Source: Bacteroidota bacterium (GTDB lineage Bacteria > Bacteroidota > Ignavibacteria > UBA10030 > UBA8401). From it: a DNA stretch of 64,000 nucleotides. How positions within the stretch are numbered: the first letter of the stretch is position 1; each line of letters starts with the position of its first letter. Below, in pieces: positions 9,044 through 17,048 of this stretch. The position numbers and the translations under genes were made by a program. The DNA lies in NCBI GenBank assembly GCA_035506275.1, contig DATJPT010000008.1, forward strand, positions 124,001 to 188,000. Reading direction: 5' to 3'. Below the pieces are notes generated by a model that saw only the letters and a program-made list of their open reading frames with translations, was not told the DNA's origin and did not search any database.

Positions 9044-9067
9044 TAAAAAAACTCCGGCAGGGAGTTT
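9044..9067 (-). terminator. Intrinsic terminator after the PilX-like gene
   Basis: On the minus strand AAACTCC, a 5-nt loop and GGAGTTT are followed by TTTTATTG. It lies about 115 nt past the stop of the 409-aa gene and splits the pilus locus into two transcription units. Confidence 0.75.
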
Positions 9068-9183
9068 GACGGGAGAGGCAAAATTCGGAGAGGATCTGGC
9101 GGGAAAAAACCAATCGGTCCGCTGTTCCTCCCCTGTCGTTCAAAAGGTCCGATTACGCCCTAAAATGCGCTCTCGGAGAGATC

Positions 9184-10413
9184 CTATTCCCACCATTCGA
9201 GAACTTCGTAGCTCCCGGTCGTTGGAAAACACGGAGGCGCGGAAACCAAAAACCGATTATCGTAATAATAGCTCTTCAGGTATCCATGAGTGCCGCCAAC
9301 GACGCCAACCGCCTGCCGGACGGCCTGACTGACTCCGCCTAGAAGGTGAATACTGCCTGACGGCACCTTTGTCGTAGCACTATCTGCTCCAAACCCGCCT
9401 TTTAGCGAGAACAACGAGCCCTGAATTGTGACCCCTCTGGATGAGTTATTATTGTTTGAATTGCTGGCGATCTCAATATTGTTGGTTGCACAGATGCCCA
9501 GCATATCGGTCGATGCGGGGTTGTTAACCGGGTTGCTGTTATAGGCCACGGAAGAATCAATCCAGACTTGACCGTTATTGCTATTGCTGGACAACGCCGC
9601 AATGGTCACTTGGCCGTTGAGGATCCCTTTTACGTGAATGTTGCCTCCGTTGATCACCACCACTTTGTTCGTCCCCGCAAACGCAGTGAGCGTCTGAGTT
9701 GTCCACGATCCGCTCGTTCCAAGCCTGTAATTGACGGTACCATTGGAATTGAACGTCAGATAAAAATCACTGCTCGTCGCGAGATAAAATCCCCCCCCGG
9801 TCTGCTGCGCTTTACCCTGCAAGGCACTAAGGTCGGACGGCATAGTGATCGAAACGCCCGATTGGAAGCCGCCATTGAACACCGGGTTGCTGGGGTTGGA
9901 GTTCTTAACGACGCCTCCCTGTGCCGTCGCTTTGCCGTTGAATACCGGATTTCCGCTGACATACAAACTGGTGTTGCTGTGGTATGGACCCCACACGGTA
10001 TCTCCCGTCGTCCAGCTGATCGAGCTCGGCTCGTTGTCCGAGAAGTAGGCGAACTTTGAGAAGAGGCTGGGCTGAAGGAGTATTTTGATCGTATCTTTCA
10101 GCCCCTGATAGGTTGCGGCGCTTATTACCTGGATCCTGCTCGAATCAGTGCCGTTCACAACCATGTTCACGGTCACCGTGAAAGTCCCTCCGCCGAACGG
10201 CACGTTTTGGAATCCGGTCCTCCAGTTAGGGGTCGTGAAAAGCTGATTACAGGCGAAATTCGCCCCCGTCTCGGCAATATTAAGGATATTGCTGTTTTCC
10301 TGGTATGTAATTGCATTCGAAAACGCGTCGAGACTGACGCGCGATAAATTCAAACCGGTCATCAAACACAGAGTGGTGAAACCTATAGCGAGATAAATAG
10401 CGTTCCGTCCCAT
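9184..10413 (-). CDS. PilX-like large minor pilin / pilus-associated protein with Met-Gly leader
   Basis: 409 aa. The N-terminus reads MGRNAIYLAIGFTTLCLMTG, a hydrophobic helix straight after Met-Gly, followed by ISYQEN-like spacing and IAETGANFACNQLF, which resembles PilX/GspK-type minor pilins where Glu/Ala-rich residues follow the transmembrane helix. The rest is Gly/Asn/Ser-rich and beta-sheet-like, with NPVFNG occurring twice (in GNPVFNGKA and SNPVFNGGF) and stretches of Asn. No catalytic motif is seen. It is the last gene of the upstream unit (spacing 22 nt from the preceding minor pilin). By position it may cap or start the filament. Family placement is by N-terminal layout and context only. 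Confidence 0.7.
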   Translation of the reverse strand: MGRNAIYLAIGFTTLCLMTGLNLSRVSLDAFSNAITYQENSNILNIAETGANFACNQLFTTPNWRTGFQNVPFGGGTFTVTVNMVVNGTDSSRIQVISAATYQGLKDTIKILLQPSLFSKFAYFSDNEPSSISWTTGDTVWGPYHSNTSLYVSGNPVFNGKATAQGGVVKNSNPSNPVFNGGFQSGVSITMPSDLSALQGKAQQTGGGFYLATSSDFYLTFNSNGTVNYRLGTSGSWTTQTLTAFAGTNKVVVINGGNIHVKGILNGQVTIAALSSNSNNGQVWIDSSVAYNSNPVNNPASTDMLGICATNNIEIASNSNNNNSSRGVTIQGSLFSLKGGFGADSATTKVPSGSIHLLGGVSQAVRQAVGVVGGTHGYLKSYYYDNRFLVSAPPCFPTTGSYEVLEWWE

Positions 10414-10435
10414 TTTTTCCCTCTGCTAAAATACA

Positions 10436-11080
10436 TTATCGGCTCTTAAGGTTTTGCGAAGCCAGCCGCACTTGTCTCCAGAATGCCTGAGAGTACTGTG
10501 TGTCAAACTTCCCCGTATTGTACCTGAGCGTCGGAGCCGCGCTGTTCTGAACCTGAACGGTGATCTGCATCGCCCATATCTGGCTCGGATGAGTAATAGG
10601 AAAATGCAGCGTATCGCCGAGCGCGCTGAAGTACAGTAAACCAAATTCGGTAACGCCTAAATTCGCTCCTTTGGGAGGCGCGTTATTCACGACGCGATAA
10701 AGGATCCTGTCGTTGGGATTAGGAGTCGAGGCGAGTTCACTCGTCGGTCCTACATAGTAATAGACGATATCCGGAGTGCCATCGCCGTTCGGGTATGCTG
10801 CCGTCGACAAATCGGTGTAAAACTTTATGCTGGTCGAATCGGCATAGATGATCGACTGCGTCGGGTCCGGAAAATTAGCGGGGTTCGCGCAGTATCCTAT
10901 TTTTCGGAAGTCATACTCGATCATATTGACAACCGTGATCATATTGCTTTGAACCAACAGGTCGCCGTTGTACATCTGCATGCTTTCGCTGACAGTTCCG
11001 TTCATCCGTATCGCCATGAGCAGGAGAGTGCCAAACGTCAACGATGATGCGATGAGATCAAGAACTACTTGTGAACCCAT
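10436..11080 (-). CDS. Minor pilin-like protein (PilW/GspJ-like) with Met-Gly leader
   Basis: 214 aa. Begins MGSQVVLDLIASSLTFGTLL, a single hydrophobic helix directly after Met-Gly, with Asp rather than Glu near the usual Glu5 position. The segment about 45-65 (MITVVNMIEYDFRKIGYCANP) resembles the start of the globular domain of PilW/GspJ minor pseudopilins (…LE.DLR.AGY…). The rest is a beta-rich domain without cysteine pairs or catalytic motif. It is spaced 20 nt from the minor pilin before it and 22 nt from the PilX-like gene after it. Likely a filament-priming subunit in the inner membrane; assignment by layout and context. Confidence 0.7.
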   Translation of the reverse strand: MGSQVVLDLIASSLTFGTLLLMAIRMNGTVSESMQMYNGDLLVQSNMITVVNMIEYDFRKIGYCANPANFPDPTQSIIYADSTSIKFYTDLSTAAYPNGDGTPDIVYYYVGPTSELASTPNPNDRILYRVVNNAPPKGANLGVTEFGLLYFSALGDTLHFPITHPSQIWAMQITVQVQNSAAPTLRYNTGKFDTQYSQAFWRQVRLASQNLKSR

Positions 11081-11100
11081 AGCTTCTTCTCACTTAGTTT

Positions 11101-11598
11101 CTATCTAAAATACCAGTAACTCATCACGGTATAGAATGTCAATGTATCAGTCATGCTTTTGCTCGACACCCTGACCGTCATCTGCTTGTTATAGGTCTGT
11201 GTACTCGAAGCGGTAATGACATTACTGGAAATATTCACATACTGAACAGTCACGTCCACGACGAAAACAGCTGAGCCAGCCAGGCTATCAACCAGATGCA
11301 AACCATTAAAGTCATCAAAGTCGTTGTATCTGGGGTACACTTCGCCTGTTTTAGGGCCCAGCGCGGAGGGGGCCGTGAAACCGGACACGTTTGAAATGCC
11401 CACGGTATCCGAATTCTGATCATACGCGCAGCCGGTAGCTTCCTCGATGATCGATTTACCGAGCGAGGTCGCCGTGATCCTGTATGCCGCCATTTCGACG
11501 CTGCCGCCGCTTTGTGCATTATCGTTATTCACAGCCAGCACCATGCGGCTCAGCATCATCATCGCCATGATCGTAAGTAAAGTCTGACCGGTACCCAT
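11101..11598 (-). CDS. Minor pilin-like protein with Met-Gly leader
   Basis: 165 aa. Starts MGTGQTLLTIMAMMMLSRMVLAVN, again a hydrophobic helix after Met-Gly with no Lys/Arg leader and no Glu5. It is followed by a helix (about 35-52) and a small beta-rich domain with VDVTVQYVN. It resembles PilV/GspI-like minor pilins in size and layout; no closer family is recognised. It is the first gene after the 272-nt gap behind pilB; a 16-bp palindrome 62 nt upstream (11660-11675) may regulate it. Confidence 0.7.
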   Translation of the reverse strand: MGTGQTLLTIMAMMMLSRMVLAVNNDNAQSGGSVEMAAYRITATSLGKSIIEEATGCAYDQNSDTVGISNVSGFTAPSALGPKTGEVYPRYNDFDDFNGLHLVDSLAGSAVFVVDVTVQYVNISSNVITASSTQTYNKQMTVRVSSKSMTDTLTFYTVMSYWYFR

Positions 11599-11659
11599 GC
11601 TTTATTCTCCGATTGATCCCTCGATTGTACTGCTCATCGGTATCAAACTATCTCCAGCG

Positions 11660-11675
11660 CACAACAATTGTTGTG
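11660..11675. promoter_or_regulatory. 16-bp perfect palindrome, candidate operator
   Basis: CACAACAATTGTTGTG is self-complementary over all 16 bases. It lies 62 nt upstream of the first minor pilin gene, in the spacer after pilB, a place that fits a dimeric regulator site. No second copy was noticed. Confidence 0.4.
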
Positions 11676-11783
11676 GCAAATCGCACGTTCAGCCTTGAAA
11701 GATTGCCCATGCGATAAAAAGCAATCTTCATGCCTAATAACCTAAAAAAGAGAGATGCCTGAAAATGAAGGAATTCGAGGATT

Positions 11784-11809
11784 TGGCGCACTCCCCGGAC
11801 CGTGCGCCA
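11784..11809 (-). terminator. GC-rich hairpin after pilB
   Basis: TGGCGCAC (11784-11791) pairs with GTGCGCCA (11802-11809) around a 10-nt loop. It has no T tract, so it may stabilise the 3' end of the pilC-pilB message rather than end transcription by itself. Confidence 0.4.
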
Positions 11810-11834
11810 CTGAGTCGGTATTTTTGTTAGTGTA

Positions 11835-11852
11835 AAAACTACACCAGGTGTA
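11835..11852 (-). terminator. Short palindrome with T tract just past pilB
   Basis: TACACCAGGTGTA (11840-11852) is a near-perfect palindrome; on the minus strand it is followed by GTTTTT. It lies 18 nt after the pilB stop. The stem is only about 5 bp, so it is either a weak terminator or a protein site; GTGTAAAAA also occurs twice here as a direct repeat. Confidence 0.35.
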
Positions 11853-11870
11853 AAAAGGAAAATGTAATAG

Positions 11871-13658
11871 CTACTCGTCCTCGACCGTCGTTGAGATGAC
11901 CTCTTCGAGTGTCGTCACTCCCTCTTTCATTCTCTCCATCCCCGACCGCCGCAGTGTCCACATTCCATCCTTGGCAGCCTGGTCGCGAATTGCGTTTTCG
12001 TCGACCTTATCACCTGCATTAAGGATGATGTCCTTGATGGCCTTGGAGAAGTAGAGGGCTTCGTGAATGGCAGCGCGTCCTTTGTAGCCTCCGTTGCATT
12101 TGTCGCAGCCGGCAGCCTTAAAGAACTGGTGCGCACGGAGTTCCTCTTCGGTGAACCCAAACTTCAGCATGTCCGGCCAATCTTCTTCGCCGAGCGGCTG
12201 CTTGCAGATCTTGCACAGCGTACGAATAAGGCGCTGTGCGACGATAATATTGATCGCGTATGCGATGAGGAACGGCTCGATGCCCATCTTGTACAAACGT
12301 GCCACGGCGCTAGGAGCGTCGTTGGTGTGGAGCGTCGAGAAGACAAGGTGACCGGTGTTCGCAAGCTTGATGGCAGTTTCCGCAGTGACTTTATCGCGCA
12401 TTTCACCGACGAGTACGATATCGGGGTCGTGACGCAAGATACCTCTGATGGACTGCTCGAACGACATCTTCGGGCCGATCTTGAGCTGGCGCGCGCCCTT
12501 GATGATGTACTCGACCGGCTCTTCGATCGTCAGCACGTTCACGGTAGGATCGATCACTTGATACAGCGCGGCGATCAGCGTCGTCGATTTTCCGGATCCC
12601 GTAGGACCGGTGAGGATGATGATGCCCTGGGGCTTTTTTATTGCTTTGTCGAAGAAGGCTCGCGCGGGTCCCTGCAACCCGAGCTTGTTGAGGTCGGTGA
12701 TCACTTTCCGGTCGTCGAGGACGCGGATGACGACGCTTTCGAATTTGTGCTTGAATTCGGTCGTCACGATCGGCATGATGGAGACACGGAAACGGAGCTG
12801 GTGTCCGTCGATGACGCGCTGGATAAAACCGTCCTGCGACATCTCGCGTTCAAAGCGGTCGACATTCTTCGTCCTGTCCTTGACGACGGCAAGCACAGCT
12901 TCGGGGAGCGTATTCTCCTGGCGATGCCACACCTGCAGGTTGCCGTCGACGCGGAACATGAAGTTCGTCACGTTCCCTTCGGCTGGAACGATATGAATAT
13001 CGCTGACGTCCCTTCGGACGGCCTCCACGATGCAGCCTTCGATGAGATTTGCGAGAGCGCTCTTGCTGATCTCCGCTTCCAGCGCTTCCTCGTCGACGGT
13101 CGCATCGTCCTGGCTCGTATCGACGGTGATCTGGTTGTCTTCGAGGAGCTTGAGAAACTCGTTCTGCGGCGGGATGACCTGTTCGAGAAGGTTCTGCATC
13201 TCTTTCAGCCGCACGTAGGTGACCTCGTATTTCTTCGCGTTGAAATTGCGGGCGATGACCGGGATGTTCCGGTCGGTCGGGTCGGTGCAGATAATGATCA
13301 ATTTGTCGGGCTGCTTTTCGTCGAACTTGAGCGGCAGCATCTTCGATTGGATGAGCATGTCCCGCTGCGATTCGGGGAGGCCGTCGACGAGCTTTCTGAT
13401 GAACTCGACGCGGGTCTTGTCGACCGCTTCATCGGCAAGATAAATCTCGCGGAAGGCGTAGAGGTTTGCCACTTCTCGGAAGACCGCGTCGTGATCGGCG
13501 TTGAATTCGCTGACGAGAATTTGTCCGAGATTGCGCCGGTCCTTCTTATTGGATTCCGACTCCTTGACTCGCAGCGATTTTTCGAGCGTCTCGTAGTCGA
13601 TGATCCCCTTTTTCAGAAGCGTGTAGCCGATCTTATCGGTAATGTCGACATCAGGCAT
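11871..13658 (-). CDS. pilB: PilB-family pilus assembly ATPase
   Basis: 595 aa from the ATG at 13658 (MPDVDITDKIG); a TTG seven codons upstream is also open, but AAGGAA lies about 10 nt before the ATG. An N-terminal GspE_N/MshEN-type domain (about 1-160) precedes the ATPase core: SDIHIVP, Walker A GPTGSGKSTT (about 351-360), Asp box TIEEPVEY, Walker B LVGEMRD, His box TLHTND. A C-terminal Cys tetrad (CKICK and CDKC about 45 residues later) binds zinc as in PilB/GspE. It drives filament extension from the cytoplasm. It follows pilC, overlapping it or spaced 27 nt depending on the start. Unlike pilT here, all catalytic boxes are conventional. Confidence 0.95.
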   Translation of the reverse strand: MPDVDITDKIGYTLLKKGIIDYETLEKSLRVKESESNKKDRRNLGQILVSEFNADHDAVFREVANLYAFREIYLADEAVDKTRVEFIRKLVDGLPESQRDMLIQSKMLPLKFDEKQPDKLIIICTDPTDRNIPVIARNFNAKKYEVTYVRLKEMQNLLEQVIPPQNEFLKLLEDNQITVDTSQDDATVDEEALEAEISKSALANLIEGCIVEAVRRDVSDIHIVPAEGNVTNFMFRVDGNLQVWHRQENTLPEAVLAVVKDRTKNVDRFEREMSQDGFIQRVIDGHQLRFRVSIMPIVTTEFKHKFESVVIRVLDDRKVITDLNKLGLQGPARAFFDKAIKKPQGIIILTGPTGSGKSTTLIAALYQVIDPTVNVLTIEEPVEYIIKGARQLKIGPKMSFEQSIRGILRHDPDIVLVGEMRDKVTAETAIKLANTGHLVFSTLHTNDAPSAVARLYKMGIEPFLIAYAINIIVAQRLIRTLCKICKQPLGEEDWPDMLKFGFTEEELRAHQFFKAAGCDKCNGGYKGRAAIHEALYFSKAIKDIILNAGDKVDENAIRDQAAKDGMWTLRRSGMERMKEGVTTLEEVISTTVEDE

Positions 13659-13685
13659 AGGGCCAATTCCTTCCCTCAATGACGA

Positions 13686-15068
13686 TTAGATGAACGACCG
13701 GAACAGGTGAACGGCGTGGATGATCATGCCCCCTCCGCCCGGCGGCTTTGGCTTGATCGTGGCGGTTTCGGAAGAGACAAGCGTCAGTCCTGTCAGCACC
13801 ACCATGATGATCATTGAAATGACAAGCTGGATCAAATCGATGGCGTTCCGCATCCGGTAGCCGGTCTCTTTTTCGTAATAGTCGGCGAGCTGGAGCGCGG
13901 TATTCTTGACCGTTCCCGTTTCCGCGCCGGAATGGAACCGCGAGATCGCCGTTTTGGTAAAGACGCCAGTCGCTTCGAACGCTTCCGTGATATTCATCCC
14001 TTTTTCTACCATCAGCGGAAGGGCGACCGTCTTGATCTGGGCTTCCATATACTTGTTGCCGCAGGCCTCCGCCGCCATTTTGATCACTTCGATGTTCTCT
14101 CCCGAGCCGGAATAGAGGGCGTAAAACACGCGGCAAAAAATTTCGATGCTTGTCTTATGAAGAAGGTCCCCCATCGCGGGCACCTTCCACAGATTCTTAT
14201 CGAGAAAGAATCTTCCCCGTTCCGTCGTCGCGAAACGAAGGAAGGCAAGAATAGGAATAAAGAACGCCAGCATGATGTACACGATGTTGTCGACGATGAA
14301 GTCGCTCATCTTGAGCGTCGCTTTGGTCATCGGCGGCAGCTCGATCTTGAACTTCACGAACAAGCTGGCCGTCGCGGGGAAAATATACGCGACATAGTAC
14401 CCGACCGCGAAGAACAGAATGACGAGCGTGACGATCGGCATGATCAACGCGCTCTTCAAATTCTTTTTGAACTCGGCATTCCGCTCGAGGAACTTGGCCG
14501 TGCTTTCGTAGATCTCTCCCATGTTGCCGCTCTTCGAGGCGAGGCCGAGCATGTGCGCAGCAAATTTCCCCAGCTCTTTTTCGTGCTTGACGAACGCCTT
14601 CTCGCTGTCTTTCCCCTGCTTCAACTCCTGGTTGATATCGCGGACGGCCTCGCGCAAATTCTTGTTGGGGATGTCGTTGATCAGCAGCTGCATCATCTCG
14701 TTGAACGGGAGCTTCTGTTTGATCAGGTCCGCGCTGACGCGGACGAACGACACCACCTCCGTATTCGGCACGGCCCCCGCCTTGTCGAAAAGCTTTTTGC
14801 GAACGTAAAGTACTTGGTACCCCATTTTAGAGAGAGCGTCCTGAACCTCCTGCTTTGTGAACGCCTTCTGCTCCCCATCGATCTTTTCTTCCCCCTTCTG
14901 AACTCTGTAAAGAAATGTCGAGCGAACGCGCACGCCGGTCAGCCGGAATTTCCGCTCCCGCGCCATCTGGCCGGCACGTTCTTTGGCAAGTTTCAAAGTC
15001 TCCGCATTGATAACTCCCTGGATCGGTTTACCCGCCATGGAAAGACCTTCAATCCGAAACTCCGGCAT
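13686..15068 (-). CDS. pilC: PilC-family inner-membrane platform protein
   Basis: 460 aa from ATG 15068 (MPEFRIEGLSMAGK), with AAAGGG upstream; the frame stays open further upstream but that part is not pilC-like. A PilC-type N-terminal cytoplasmic domain (GKPIQGVINAETLKLAKERA) is followed by two T2SSF domains, with VSFVRVSADLIKQKLPFNEMM for the first (about 115-240) and IFCRVFYALYSGSGENIEV for the second (about 310-440), plus three hydrophobic helices (about 210-235, 260-285, 425-450). It is the inner-membrane base on which PilB acts. It stands between the pilin genes and pilB. It is longer than many PilC (about 400 aa) because of its N-terminal domain. Confidence 0.93.
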   Translation of the reverse strand: MPEFRIEGLSMAGKPIQGVINAETLKLAKERAGQMARERKFRLTGVRVRSTFLYRVQKGEEKIDGEQKAFTKQEVQDALSKMGYQVLYVRKKLFDKAGAVPNTEVVSFVRVSADLIKQKLPFNEMMQLLINDIPNKNLREAVRDINQELKQGKDSEKAFVKHEKELGKFAAHMLGLASKSGNMGEIYESTAKFLERNAEFKKNLKSALIMPIVTLVILFFAVGYYVAYIFPATASLFVKFKIELPPMTKATLKMSDFIVDNIVYIMLAFFIPILAFLRFATTERGRFFLDKNLWKVPAMGDLLHKTSIEIFCRVFYALYSGSGENIEVIKMAAEACGNKYMEAQIKTVALPLMVEKGMNITEAFEATGVFTKTAISRFHSGAETGTVKNTALQLADYYEKETGYRMRNAIDLIQLVISMIIMVVLTGLTLVSSETATIKPKPPGGGGMIIHAVHLFRSFI

Positions 15069-15314
15069 AGCGTTACCCTTTATAAAGCTGACGATGAAAT
15101 GAAAGCACGACGCCGCCCGGCGCCTGACATGGAACCTACAAAGAAAAGATACAACCGGCTCCAACAAAAATCAACTCGAACCGCCGACTCCAGGTCGTAT
15201 TTGACGCACAACAAGGGGATAATGCAGAAGGCCGAGAAGTGGGGCAGCGCGTGACGCCTATCAACGAACGATGGTTCGTCTTTATGCATGGCTGAAGAAA
15301 GAGGTGCGAGAGGG

Positions 15315-15728
15315 CTAATTAATCTTCGTCAGGTTCTGAGCTAAATTCAGGACCGTCATCGTATACGTCGGATAGGTACCATCGGTCATGATGACTTTTC
15401 CAACACCCTGAAGCACAACCTGCGTCGCAGTGCCGTCCGAAATGATCGAATACGTTCCGTTCGCATTGTTCGTGAAAGCGGTCCCTGCAAGCAAACCGAG
15501 TCCGCGATCGTCAGCAGTGAGGCCAACAAATGAATTGTTGCCGCCTCCCATCGTCTGAGGCCTGCTGTAGTAATGCTGGGCCTTGGAGGCAAGCGTCTTT
15601 AGGTCGGCAATCACAAGGGCGCGGTTATGGTCAACAGCATTATCCTGGAACATTCCGATCCCGACGACTACGGCGACCCCAACGATGATCAACCCCAGTA
15701 TGATCAGAAGAAGCTGTTGCTGTCCCAT
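15315..15728 (-). CDS. Met-Gly-leader pilin, diverged copy (pilin 1)
   Basis: 137 aa, starting MGQQQLLLIILGLIIVGVAV. The hydrophobic helix (about 5-25) is followed by FQDNAVDHNR, an amphipathic helix (about 35-55, DLKTLASKAQHYYSRP) and a small Gly/Thr/Asn-rich beta domain. This is the layout of a small type IV pilin or pseudopilin, but there is no basic leader and position 5 after the Gly is Leu, not Glu. No cysteines. It differs clearly from the other three copies, especially after residue 55 and at the C-terminus. It has no strong Shine-Dalgarno, unlike its paralogues, and lies 382 nt downstream of them behind a hairpin (16056-16087), so it is probably expressed separately, perhaps as a minor subunit. 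Confidence 0.8.
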   Translation of the reverse strand: MGQQQLLLIILGLIIVGVAVVVGIGMFQDNAVDHNRALVIADLKTLASKAQHYYSRPQTMGGGNNSFVGLTADDRGLGLLAGTAFTNNANGTYSIISDGTATQVVLQGVGKVIMTDGTYPTYTMTVLNLAQNLTKIN

Positions 15729-15743
15729 AAGAAATCAACTCAA

Positions 15744-15768
15744 GTTTAATTAGTTTAACGAATTAAAC
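15744..15768. promoter_or_regulatory. AT-rich inverted repeat upstream of pilin 1
   Basis: GTTTAATT (15744-15751) and AATTAAAC (15761-15768) are inverted around 9 nt, 16 nt before the start codon. It could be an operator or a hairpin that hides the start region, which has no good ribosome site. Confidence 0.3.
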
Positions 15769-16055
15769 AATTCCCTTCACCAGCAGACAGAAAATACATT
15801 TGCGACGGTCAATAATCAAGAAGGCTGATCTCTTGAGCGCTTCTTGTCACCTATCTCATTCTAAACTCACTCCTGGACATTCGGCAAGTAAATAATAACA
15901 CATTCTCTCTGAATTTCCATACGGTCGAGCACGTATTCTGAAATATACGGTTAAATCCGTGGTCAAATGCCTGCGACGAGTGAGCAAAGTTCTGATGTCA
16001 AACTGCCTGAAAGAGAATTCTTGTTTTCAGAGAACATACTTCCATAAACAGTCAA

Positions 16056-16087
16056 GCAGGCATGTCCTGAAAAACTGACATGCCTGC
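16056..16087 (-). terminator. Strong hairpin behind pilin 2
   Basis: GCAGGCATGTC (16056-16066) pairs with GACATGCCTGC (16077-16087), an 11-bp stem with a 10-nt loop, 24 nt after the stop of the pilin at 16111. The T tract is poor, so it may act as an mRNA 3'-end stabiliser or partial terminator; in either case it would raise the ratio of pilins 2-4 over genes further downstream. Confidence 0.6.
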
Positions 16088-16110
16088 CTGCTATAGTTAA
16101 CCAATTTTCA

Positions 16111-16524
16111 TTAGTTCAACTTTGTCGGAGACTGGGTCTGCGAAGTCACAGTCATGTCATATGATGGATACGTCCCATCGCTCAAGGCAGTCGTTCCGAC
16201 GCCATGGAGAACGACCGACGTTGCAGTTCCGGCCGTCTTGATTGTGTATACGCCGTTGGCGTTGTTCGTAAATGAAGTGGACGCTAACAATGCCAAACCG
16301 GTTGCATCAGCAGTCAGACCAACGAACGAGTTTCCGCCTCCGCCGAGAGTGACCGGCTTTGCGTAATACTGCTGCGCTTTCGCTGCCAGCGTCGTCAGAT
16401 CGGCGATCACCGCACTGCGATTTTGATCAACCGCGTTATCCTGGAACATTGTGATACCAACCGCAACGGCGATACCGACAATGATGACACCCAAGATGAT
16501 CAGAAGAAGTTGTTGCTGTCCCAT
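16111..16524 (-). CDS. Met-Gly-leader pilin (pilin 2)
   Basis: 137 aa, beginning MGQQQLLLIILGVIIVGIAV, then FQDNAVDQNR, a helix with Ala/Gln/Tyr (about 40-56) and a Gly/Thr-rich beta domain ending SPTKLN. It is very close to pilins 3 and 4 but with about a dozen substitutions (for example KPVTLGG, LALLASTS, VYTIKTAG). The ribosome site AGGAGG lies 7 nt before ATG. Probably a structural subunit of the filament, inserted in the inner membrane before assembly. Third gene of the 17462-16111 unit. The family assignment rests on layout and on pilC/pilB next door; the N-terminal signature is not the Pfam N_methyl type. Confidence 0.82.
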   Translation of the reverse strand: MGQQQLLLIILGVIIVGIAVAVGITMFQDNAVDQNRSAVIADLTTLAAKAQQYYAKPVTLGGGGNSFVGLTADATGLALLASTSFTNNANGVYTIKTAGTATSVVLHGVGTTALSDGTYPSYDMTVTSQTQSPTKLN

Positions 16525-16586
16525 TGAAGCCTCCTATATGGTTAATTGAAATATATACCGCCTGGACTCTTTAGACAGACCGAAGG

Positions 16587-17000
16587 TTAATTAAGTTTAG
16601 TCGGCGTCTGAGTCTGGTTTGTTACTGTCATATCATAGGAGGGGAAGGTTCCGTCGCTCAAGGCAGTCTTGCCGACACCATGCAACACGACAGTTGTAGC
16701 CGTCCCCGCTGTCTTTACAGTGTAAGTTCCGTTCGCGTTGTTCGTGAATGCGGATGACGCAAGAATGCCGAGACCCGTCGCATCTGCCGTCAAGCCGACG
16801 AATGAATTTCCGCCTCCGCCCAGCGTGGTCGGTTTGGCATAATATTGCTGCGCTTTGGCAGCCAAGGTCGTTAAGTCTGCGATCACCGCACTGCGGTTCT
16901 GATCAACGGCGTTATCCTGGAACATCGTGATACCGACTGCCACGGCGATACCGACAATGATGACGCCCAAGATAATCAGAAGCAACTGTTGCTGTCCCAT
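16587..17000 (-). CDS. Met-Gly-leader pilin, major type (pilin 3)
   Basis: 137 aa. Same N-terminus as pilins 2 and 4, hydrophobic helix 5-25, no cysteine, no basic residue before the helix. Differs from pilin 4 only at one residue (Asn for Asp in TNNANG). AGGAGG lies about 6 nt before the ATG, one of the best ribosome sites in the window, which suggests high expression. It lies 48 nt after pilin 4 and 62 nt before pilin 2. Duplicate major subunit genes may serve gene dosage or alternation of subunits. Confidence 0.83.
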   Translation of the reverse strand: MGQQQLLLIILGVIIVGIAVAVGITMFQDNAVDQNRSAVIADLTTLAAKAQQYYAKPTTLGGGGNSFVGLTADATGLGILASSAFTNNANGTYTVKTAGTATTVVLHGVGKTALSDGTFPSYDMTVTNQTQTPTKLN

Positions 17001-17048
17001 AATATCCTCCTAAAATAAGTGATTTATTCTAAATCAGTAAAACGAGCG

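Larger units (their letters stand above)
15729..16110. other. Gene-free spacer between pilin 2 and pilin 1
   Basis: 382 nt without an ORF and visibly AT-richer than the genes. It holds the hairpin behind pilin 2 (16056-16087) and an inverted repeat near pilin 1 (15744-15768). No clear promoter was found. Confidence 0.5.

Noticed and set aside
12063..13682. Long open frame on the plus strand opposite pilB (and similar ones opposite secA, metG and pilMN)
   Set aside because: They mirror conserved genes on the other strand and encode Arg/Asp/Val-rich nonsense without family motifs; a side effect of high GC at codon third positions.
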